Positions 1-4,814 of a DNA stretch of 5,300 nucleotides are shown in pieces; position 1 is the first letter of the stretch, and the number at the start of each line of letters is the position of its first letter. The notes beneath the pieces are model-generated. The model was not told the origin of the DNA and searched no databases. It saw only the letters and a list, made by a program, of their open reading frames with translations. Position numbers and translations under genes: made by a program. Origin of the DNA: a bacterium (GTDB lineage Bacteria; Bdellovibrionota_C; UBA2361; SZUA-149); assembly GCA_003230795.1 (NCBI GenBank), contig QIGM01000066.1:1-5300 (forward strand), in the 5' to 3' direction.

Positions 1-124
1 TTAAGTTAATCCCGTTAAAGCAAACGCAAGCCCCGACAATTCAACGCTAAAAGCATTTTCCGACCCATTCACTGGGTTGTGCTGAGGACATCGAGACAGA
101 TGACTTTAAGCCTTTTAAAGCGAT

Positions 125-150
125 CTTTCTGGAGTCGCTTTCTGGAGTCG
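125..150. repeat. Perfect 13-bp tandem duplication
   Basis: CTTTCTGGAGTCG occurs twice head to tail (125-137 and 138-150) with no mismatch. The exactness suggests a recent slippage duplication. It lies about 95 bases upstream of the start codon at 243, so it could alter a 5' leader or spacing, but no protein-binding motif is recognisable. Confidence 0.8.
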
Positions 151-182
151 CCCGGGACCATTACGAAGGCCCTCTGTAGTTA

Positions 183-191
183 TGGTATCAT
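183..191 (+). promoter_or_regulatory. Possible extended -10 promoter element
   Basis: TGGTATCAT matches the TGn-TATnnT pattern of an extended -10 box. It sits about 50 bases before the ATG at 243. The only -35-like hexamer nearby is TTACGA at 161-166, with a long 19-base spacer, so support rests on the extended -10 alone. This is a weak prediction. Confidence 0.25.
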
Positions 192-242
192 TTAGAGAAG
201 CTGAGTTCGTTCAGTTATCCTATCCAGAGAGTCGCAAAAGAA

Positions 243-1262
243 ATGAGCAGAGAGAATACTTTTGAATTGGTTAGTTTTTGGTTTTCCGTCAAATTAATCT
301 GTTATTTGATTCTTGCGACAGTTTTGATCTCGGAGAACTACGCTGTTGCTCAGCAAGTGACCTGCGTTGATATTTCTGGAAATCTGGATAGCTCTTCTGA
401 GAGTTCTGTCCCACCTGCAGATACGACCATTCCGTTCGATGAACTTGGCGACGCCGCCAATTTTTCTACGAATTTTACTATTATCGATTCACTAGGCTCG
501 AGTCACGTATTGAGTGTCTTTTTCTTTCGTGTTGGAAGCTCTGCTTGGAAGGCGCAGCTTTATCAACCGCTATCTGAAGTCAGTGGTGGTGGGGCAGATA
601 TTGCAGTTTTGGTTGGTGGGGCCGACCTGATTTTTAACGAGTCTGGAATGCGAAGTGAGGACGTCGAAGAGGATATCCGAGTTATTCCGACGTGGAATAA
701 TGGCTCTAACCCTCGTTTGGTCATTTTACGACTTCCTTCGATTACGCAGCTAGAGCAAGCGTCAAATATTTTGGAGATTAATACAGACTGCACCGAAGAC
801 TTAACCCCTGTTCCGGGCGACTTCGATTTTGACCGGGATGGGACAGATGATTTGATCATCTTCCGCCCAGAGTTAGGGCGGTGGTTTGTTCGTCAGAGTG
901 GCAGCACCGGGATCGTATTTCAAAAGCAATGGGGCTTGTCGGGAGATGTTCCCTTGATTGGGGATTATGACGGAGATGGTGCACCAGAGTTAGTTGTTTG
1001 GAGACCCAGTAGCGCGAACTGGTATATTTGTAGGTCTTCTGATTTTTATGACTGCAGTAAGGGACAGGTCGTCCAATTCGGCTTGCCAGACGATATACCT
1101 CAGGCTGGAGACTTTGATGGTGACAAGCGTTACGATCCGGCAATTTGGCGACCATCGGACCTCTCTTATTACTATTTTAGCTCGATGACGAATCTTGTGG
1201 TCAAGACCCAGTGGGGTCTGCCAGGTGACATCACCGTAACCGGTGCTAAATCCAAGCCATAA
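243..1262 (+). CDS. Secreted protein: FlgE D2-like domain plus three FG-GAP/VCBS-type repeats
   Basis: This 339-aa protein begins with a Sec signal peptide: hydrophobic core at about residues 12-30 and probable signal peptidase I cleavage after AVA36. Residues about 43-180 resemble the D2 domain of flagellar hook protein FlgE. The matching landmarks are GNLDSS (46-51), PFD (64-66), a FSTNFTIIDSLGSSH stretch (74-88), a DLIFNESG strand (128-135), and TWNNG (150-154) with LPSITQ (164-169). Residues about 190-335 form three beta-propeller-like repeats with acidic DxDxD loops (D193/195/197/199, D241/243/245, D290/292/294). Each loop is followed by a V/I-x-x-RP strand and a QWGL- or QFGL-type turn. 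Such loops usually bind calcium. Three repeats are too few for a full propeller. Two cysteine pairs (C41/C183, C263/C271) could form disulfides. The start is preceded only by a weak purine-rich site. The likely location is periplasm, surface or medium; the role is unknown. The fold calls are good, the function is not assignable. Confidence 0.85.
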   Translation: MSRENTFELVSFWFSVKLICYLILATVLISENYAVAQQVTCVDISGNLDSSSESSVPPADTTIPFDELGDAANFSTNFTIIDSLGSSHVLSVFFFRVGSSAWKAQLYQPLSEVSGGGADIAVLVGGADLIFNESGMRSEDVEEDIRVIPTWNNGSNPRLVILRLPSITQLEQASNILEINTDCTEDLTPVPGDFDFDRDGTDDLIIFRPELGRWFVRQSGSTGIVFQKQWGLSGDVPLIGDYDGDGAPELVVWRPSSANWYICRSSDFYDCSKGQVVQFGLPDDIPQAGDFDGDKRYDPAIWRPSDLSYYYFSSMTNLVVKTQWGLPGDITVTGAKSKP

Positions 1263-1374
1263 GAGGTCGAGGCCTCCGAGATTAGAAAGTGTCAGATTAA
1301 GTCGTGACTCTTACATATTATTGTTGGTCTATGCTCTTCTCGCTATTCCGTTTAAAAGCTATGCTCAGCCATTA

Positions 1375-1375
1375 G
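1375..1375 (+). other. Single-base insertion breaking the RND fragment
   Basis: Codons CCA TTA (Pro-Leu) at 1369-1374 are followed by G1375 and then ATA GTT ATG GTG GCG (Ile-Val-Met-Val-Ala). RND pumps of this group normally read PL-IVM-x-AIPFG at this place, so G1375 is the most economical extra base. A sequencing error is possible, but the gene is truncated anyway. Confidence 0.7.
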
Positions 1376-1582
1376 ATAGTTATGGTGGCGATTCCCTTCG
1401 GCTTTGTTGGTGCGGCATTCGGGCATTTGTTACTTAGTAAGCCGATAAGCATACTTAGCATGTGCGGACTTGTTGCTTTATCTGGGGTGGTTGTAAACGA
1501 TTCCTTGATCATGGTCGACTATATAAATCGTAAACGCCGAGAAGGTCTAGGATTACTCAAATCCGTCGAAGAAGGGGTTACT

Positions 1583-1586
1583 GGAG
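1583..1586 (+). promoter_or_regulatory. Ribosome binding site of the 94-aa membrane protein, inside the RND relic
   Basis: GGAG lies four bases before the ATG at 1591. The spacing is shorter than the usual 5-9 bases. The site falls within the last codons of the RND relic, so relic DNA now serves as translation initiation region for the small gene. Confidence 0.45.
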
Positions 1587-1590
1587 TTTT

Positions 1591-1875
1591 ATGAGCGAAG
1601 AATTGGGAAAAAGAGTGCTTGAATTGGAGCATGTCGTCTTAGAGATACAGGAGCGCAATGCTCGTGTAGAGCGAGACAAAGGTTGGGAGACCAGTCTGAC
1701 CCGTCGTGTGTGTCTTCTTATCTTGACGTATCTCTGTATGGCACTCGTATTTTGGATGATTGATGTCGATCGATTTTTTGCAAACGCCTTTATTGCAACA
1801 ATGGGTTATCTGCTCTCTACCCTAGCCTTGCCGGTGCTTCAAAAATACTGGGAATCTTTAATACAATCGAAATAG
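1591..1875 (+). CDS. Small membrane protein: N-terminal coiled coil and two TM helices
   Basis: The 94-aa product starts with a heptad-rich, charged helix (residues about 2-30, LxxLExxVxxIxER pattern) likely to form a coiled coil. A WETSLTRR junction (about 32-40) leads into a first hydrophobic segment (about 41-58), then a short polar turn (MIDVDRFF) and a second hydrophobic segment (about 65-84). The C-terminus is basic. From memory this resembles a widespread small family of unknown function with the KxWExSxxRR motif just before the first membrane helix; I cannot check this here. The start is supported by GGAG at 1583-1586, though the spacer is only four bases. It overlaps the stop of the RND relic (ATGA), which looks accidental because the relic is not a working gene. 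Both ends of the chain probably face the cytoplasm. Confidence 0.7.
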   Translation: MSEELGKRVLELEHVVLEIQERNARVERDKGWETSLTRRVCLLILTYLCMALVFWMIDVDRFFANAFIATMGYLLSTLALPVLQKYWESLIQSK

Positions 1876-1884
1876 AGCGTAAGA

Positions 1885-1924
1885 GTTAACGAAAAGACCC
1901 TGAATCGCAGAACGATCCAGGGTC
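1885..1924 (-). terminator. Intrinsic terminator of the PurA-like operon
   Basis: The arms 1896-1907 and 1913-1924 enclose a five-base loop. In minus-strand RNA the stem is 12 continuous pairs including one G-U (positions 1903/1917), and it is followed by UUUUCGUU. In plus-strand RNA the same position is an A-C mismatch and no U-tract follows. The structure therefore favours termination of the leftward operon, just after the stop at 1941. It may weakly affect the convergent 94-aa gene ending at 1875. Confidence 0.75.
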
Positions 1925-1939
1925 GGTATTGGGACATGG

Positions 1940-1951
1940 GTTACCGGTAAC
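1940..1951. repeat. 12-bp perfect palindrome at the 3' end of the PurA-like gene
   Basis: GTTACCGGTAAC is a perfect palindrome covering the stop codon and last codons of the PurA-like gene. Its right side (TAACTCTT, 1948-1955) is also the exact reverse complement of AAGAGTTA at 1881-1888, so it forms an outer inverted repeat around the terminator hairpin. This may be chance or a part of a larger 3'-end structure. Confidence 0.5.
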
Positions 1952-3251
1952 TCTTGTGATGGAGCGCAGAAGTAGAGAAAGCATCAACTCTTCGGCCAAG
2001 TTCTTTGCCGAGTTCGTCGAGATAGCCTTCAATTCCGCTCTCGTTTTCTTTCCAACCTGGAACTTCTCGGTAGTTCGCCTTAACACGCTCTAGTGCATGA
2101 CAGCGATTTGCGAGAGTGGTCACATCTTCGCGCAACACACGAAACGTGCGTTCATTCTCGAAGTACCTCGAATCAATATCACTGTAGTTAATTGCGATTT
2201 TGATTTTTGATAAATGCGACATTCTGTCCAAATTGGTTAAAGCGAGAGTATCTACTCCACCAACAACCTTTAGCGCATAACGCGCGGAGACGGCATCGAA
2301 CCAACCCTGACGAAACGAGCCCTGCCAAAGGTTTGTACCATTGTGGCAAGGTTCGATATCTAGTCCGGGTACTTCGGTTACAAATGGTCCGGCTCCGTGA
2401 CGTGTTCCATATCCGCGTAGTAAACCAACTCTATTGAGCTTACCGTCGAAGTTAGCCTCTCGAAGTAACTGCTCCGCGTTCCCGAAGGTACAGTTGGAGC
2501 GTGTTACATGAGGGAAAAATCCGAATTGCTGATCGAGTAATACTCCCTGAGCCCCTTCGAAAACAACATCGTTTTCTCGGAAAATCTGGAGCATCGCTTT
2601 GTCGCTTAGGACTCGAACCTTCTGCGGAAATCTACGATAGAATTCCGCATAGTGGTTAAGGTCACTACGTTCAAGGCGCTCAAACAGCTCAAGAGTATCA
2701 TCAGAACGATACTCCTCGGCTTCCTCAATGGCTGCTTCGGCAAGAACTCTCAGCTTCTCAAACAATCGAGGGCTGGAGAAATCTCGTACCCGAAGTGCCT
2801 GCTCAGGATACTGCTCGAGATCACGCTGAGTAATCCCGATTCCAAATCCAGTGCTGCCGTGCCGACTACGGCCACGGTAAGCTTCCTGAATTTGATTCAG
2901 CAAACGAGCAAAAGGAGTAATAACAGGAGTCTCTTCACTTACAATCACTCTTTCGAGCGGTGAATCAACTCCCATGCTGGCAAGTGCTCGAGCCTCCTCA
3001 AACAACATCTCTGGCTCAAGCAACATAAAGCGGCTCAGTAGCGTTTGCACACCTGGAACAAAGCTCCCTGCAGCAAACTGACGAAAGCCATGGTAACTCC
3101 CATCCTCTCGGACAACGTGATGATGCGCTTGCACACCGCCGTTGAAACGAGCGACATAAGCAATCTTGTGTTTTCGCACCAAGTGCTCAACCCAAGACCC
3201 CTTTCCTTCGTCTCCATAGGCTAAGCCTATAACGATGTGTGAATTTGGCAT
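1941..3251 (-). CDS. Adenylosuccinate synthetase (PurA) family paralog with altered aspartate loop
   Basis: The family joins IMP and aspartate using GTP. This 436-aa product is of normal PurA length and spans the fold. Landmarks are GDEGKG (13-18), GGVQAHHHVV (38-47), GSTGFGIG (132-139), FEGAQGVLLD (231-240), FPHVTRSN (246-253), YGTRHGAGPF (281-290), GW-D (316-319) and TNLD (339-342). Catalytic Asp13 and His41 of E. coli correspond to Asp14 and His44 here. The E. coli aspartate-binding stretch TTGRRR (300-305) aligns by eye with LWQGSF (308-313), Asn38 becomes Gln41, the Lys after GDEGKG becomes Ser19, and guanine-binding TKLD becomes TNLD. So a phosphoryl-transfer and IMP-like core is kept, but the nucleophile and GTP contacts probably differ. 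I chose the ATG at 3251 because GGAAGGAG precedes it by six bases; upstream in-frame starts (GTG at 3308, ATG at 3296) lie inside a hairpin and lack such a site. It is last in the operon. A true housekeeping PurA elsewhere would be expected. Confidence 0.85.
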   Translation of the reverse strand: MPNSHIVIGLAYGDEGKGSWVEHLVRKHKIAYVARFNGGVQAHHHVVREDGSYHGFRQFAAGSFVPGVQTLLSRFMLLEPEMLFEEARALASMGVDSPLERVIVSEETPVITPFARLLNQIQEAYRGRSRHGSTGFGIGITQRDLEQYPEQALRVRDFSSPRLFEKLRVLAEAAIEEAEEYRSDDTLELFERLERSDLNHYAEFYRRFPQKVRVLSDKAMLQIFRENDVVFEGAQGVLLDQQFGFFPHVTRSNCTFGNAEQLLREANFDGKLNRVGLLRGYGTRHGAGPFVTEVPGLDIEPCHNGTNLWQGSFRQGWFDAVSARYALKVVGGVDTLALTNLDRMSHLSKIKIAINYSDIDSRYFENERTFRVLREDVTTLANRCHALERVKANYREVPGWKENESGIEGYLDELGKELGRRVDAFSTSALHHKSYR

Positions 3252-3257
3252 CACAAA

Positions 3258-3265
3258 CTCCTTCC
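3258..3265 (-). promoter_or_regulatory. Strong ribosome binding site fixing the PurA-like start
   Basis: On the minus strand GGAAGGAG is followed by six bases and ATG at 3251. The match and spacing are near ideal, and translation from here begins just before the first beta-strand of the PurA fold (HIVIGLAYGDEG). This rules against the longer reading from 3308. Confidence 0.85.
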
Positions 3266-3277
3266 GAAAAACAAGGA

Positions 3278-3306
3278 AGAAAATGTGGGCTTCCATGCCC
3301 ACACTC
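3278..3306 (-). terminator. Intercistronic hairpin with T-rich tail (attenuator or partial terminator)
   Basis: On the minus strand TGTGGGC, loop ATGGAA and GCCCACA form a perfect 7-bp GC-rich stem (3284-3303). It is followed by TTTTCTTCC and a second TTTTT run further on. It lies in the 63-base gap between the VWA stop (3315) and the PurA-like start (3251). It could reduce read-through into the PurA-like gene, or act as a 3'-end stabiliser after processing. The stem is short and the U-tract is interrupted, so full termination is unlikely. Confidence 0.55.
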
Positions 3307-3314
3307 ACGGCGGA

Positions 3315-4760
3315 CTACTGAAACAGACTCTCATCCACTTGGGTGCGCTCACTTGCTTCGGCATACGCCTTCAGCGCGCTAAGCACATCCTCTCTTCGCG
3401 CCTTTGCTACGCGTCGGCTTTTCATATCTTGCTCAAACCCAGCAAGATCGAAGGTGCCTTGCGTAAGCGCCGTCGCTCCGAGCATCACCTCAACTGAATT
3501 CCTCGGGTCTTCAACCCGAAGAATATTCTCCGCCGGAATCAAGGCACTCCAGTTCGAGAGTATCACCTCGTCGGTGTACGCCTCATGAACATCGCCTTTG
3601 TCCGGCCTTGGTGCCGAGGGATCAAAGTCAATCGTGAATGCCGGAATATCGTGCTTCGCACTGCGCATCGGCATCACTCCTTCGAACGTCTGCGTGCGTC
3701 CCTGCACTTCGAGTTCAACTTTGAAGGGTATTTCGCCACGCGTATCCTCATGATAGGCGTAGTTATTTACCCAGAACTCGTACTTCCCAGGCTGCGGTTT
3801 CGAGTCTCCGACTTTCCAACGGATGTTCTCCACTGGCTTTCGAGTCTCTCGACCTCTCGCGTTGCGATCGACATCAAGAAATCCACCACAACCTGACTTG
3901 CTGTCGCCGTAGAAGATATGCTCTCCATTCGGCGTCCTAACATGCAAGTCGAGGTCATTGAAGTCATTCCAAATCAGCGTCGCCCGAATGTAGCAGTCGC
4001 GGTATTCACCACCTGCTAAGTCCAAACGCTGCTTGATTTCCGCATCAATCGACTGCACCCGATCAGCCATCGAGGTACGAGGAAAGATGAAGAAGGGGTC
4101 ATACTTCTCTTGCAGTTCCTTGAAGACCCGCTGAGTCGAGACCCCTCGACTTCTTTCCTTGCCACCGATGTAGCTGTTGATGAAACCAGGCGAAACAAGG
4201 TCGTAAGGAGATTCATCTCCCGTGAAGAACACCAAACCCTTTTTGCCTCTTGTGAGGCAATCAAGTTCAGTGCGCCGTGCGAGGTAGTAAGCGAGGAGTT
4301 CGTAAGACTCCTGCCCGGTACCTCCACCGCCCTTCTCCATCCAGATCTTTTCGAGCTGACGATCAATTCGTTCGTCAGACTCAAACTCTGAGACCTGAAT
4401 TGGTGCCTTATCCGAGTTCGCATCACCGATGCCGGCGGTCATCACCTGTGGATCGCTGGCAATACCGCTCACCAGAATCGAACCAAGCATCGACGGAAGC
4501 TGCTCATGGATACGAAGCGTATCATCTCCACGAGACTCGGTAACATCCATCGCAATCACAATCGGCGTCGTTTCAGGATGTTCTTCTGAGTCCCGACATT
4601 CACGAACTTTGTTGTGAATGTTGAGATCACGATGAACTTTCTTCTCGCCACCGTTTCGAACTTGCACATGGTGTTGGAAGGCTCGACTACTATCGCGCTG
4701 CGTACCAATTGCCGCGCGTGCTTGCCTAACATCACCACCAAACCGTGAGCCACTACCCAT
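3315..4760 (-). CDS. VWA-domain protein with inserted YfaP/DUF2135-like domain
   Basis: The 481-aa product has no signal peptide or TM segment, so it is probably cytoplasmic. An arginine-rich N-terminus ends in RECRDSEEHPETTP (53-66). The von Willebrand A fold follows, with metal-site residues D72-x-T74-x-S76, T148 in GGGGTGQES, and D182 in FFTGDESP. Residues about 257-378 match the YfaP/DUF2135 type of beta-sandwich: LIWNDFNDLDLHV (262-274), PNGEHIFYG (277-285), CGGFLDVD (291-298), ENIRW (311-315) and PGKYEFWVNNY (324-334). The tail (about 395-445, NWSALIP to FDLAGFEQDM) looks like the usual end of this VWA type, so the YfaP-like unit appears inserted before it. AAAGGAG seven bases before the ATG supports the start. 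It sits between the kinase-like and PurA-like genes, with gaps of 54 and 63 bases. VWA proteins of this kind usually act as metal-dependent protein-binding scaffolds; the partner here is inferred to be the kinase-like protein. Confidence 0.85.
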   Translation of the reverse strand: MGSGSRFGGDVRQARAAIGTQRDSSRAFQHHVQVRNGGEKKVHRDLNIHNKVRECRDSEEHPETTPIVIAMDVTESRGDDTLRIHEQLPSMLGSILVSGIASDPQVMTAGIGDANSDKAPIQVSEFESDERIDRQLEKIWMEKGGGGTGQESYELLAYYLARRTELDCLTRGKKGLVFFTGDESPYDLVSPGFINSYIGGKERSRGVSTQRVFKELQEKYDPFFIFPRTSMADRVQSIDAEIKQRLDLAGGEYRDCYIRATLIWNDFNDLDLHVRTPNGEHIFYGDSKSGCGGFLDVDRNARGRETRKPVENIRWKVGDSKPQPGKYEFWVNNYAYHEDTRGEIPFKVELEVQGRTQTFEGVMPMRSAKHDIPAFTIDFDPSAPRPDKGDVHEAYTDEVILSNWSALIPAENILRVEDPRNSVEVMLGATALTQGTFDLAGFEQDMKSRRVAKARREDVLSALKAYAEASERTQVDESLFQ

Positions 4761-4767
4761 GGTAGTA

Positions 4768-4774
4768 CTCCTTT
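4768..4774 (-). promoter_or_regulatory. Ribosome binding site of the VWA gene
   Basis: AAAGGAG on the minus strand stands seven bases before the ATG at 4760. It supports the chosen start and shows independent translation initiation after the 54-base gap from the kinase-like gene. Confidence 0.8.
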
Positions 4775-4814
4775 CGAGTAATAGTATTTGAAATTGGAAG
4801 TAAGAAATGAGGAA

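Larger units (their letters stand above)
1..242. other. Non-coding leader region upstream of the secreted FG-GAP gene
   Basis: I find no convincing gene on either strand. The longest candidate, an ATG at 100 running to a stop at 195 (31 codons), has no ribosome binding site and contains the tandem duplication. The stretch holds a short stem-loop (about 61-79: CGACCCA, loop TTCAC, TGGGTTG, one G-T pair) without a T-tract on either side, a 13-bp tandem repeat, and a weak promoter candidate. It is probably the intergenic or 5' untranslated region of the gene starting at 243. Confidence 0.5.
1291..1594 (+). pseudogene. Fragment of RND-family efflux transporter, frameshifted
   Basis: Two adjacent frames together encode about 100 residues of the C-terminal membrane part of an RND (AcrB/CusA-type) pump. 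The first frame gives LLLVYALLAIPFKSYAQPL and ends at 1374. One extra base (G1375) then shifts into the frame giving [20 protein letters not shown] and the hallmark [21 protein letters not shown]. Dropping G1375 restores a continuous RND reading. Full RND pumps are about 1,000-1,050 residues, so nine tenths is missing. No N-terminal part, porter domain or membrane fusion partner lies in the window. Similarity fades near residue EEGV, and the frame stops at 1592-1594, overlapping the next gene by four bases. No plausible start exists for the intact part, so I regard it as a non-functional relic. The left boundary is approximate. Confidence 0.85.

Noticed and set aside
177..186. 10-bp direct repeat TAGTTATGGT shared with 1377-1386
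   Set aside because: Repeats of this length are expected by chance several times in a window of this size; the flanking bases do not match, so it is not evidence of transposition.
100..195. 31-codon reading frame on the + strand upstream of the FG-GAP gene
   Set aside because: It has no ribosome binding site, no recognisable protein pattern, and is made partly of the 13-bp tandem duplication.
1505..1527. TTGATC and TATAAA as a promoter for the 94-aa gene
   Set aside because: The spacer is only about 11 bases, far from 16-18, and both hexamers sit within conserved RND coding sequence.
2652..2963. 103-codon plus-strand frame within the PurA-like gene
   Set aside because: It is antisense to conserved PurA motifs, has no recognisable domain and no good start signal.
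3252..3308. Longer PurA-like start at GTG 3308 or ATG 3296
   Set aside because: These starts lie inside the intercistronic hairpin without a good ribosome binding site, and the added residues are not part of the PurA fold; ATG 3251 has GGAAGGAG at ideal spacing.
4016..4426. 136-codon minus-strand frame overlapping the VWA gene
   Set aside because: It is a serine/arginine-rich shadow in another frame of the same strand; the overlapping frame has clear VWA motifs.
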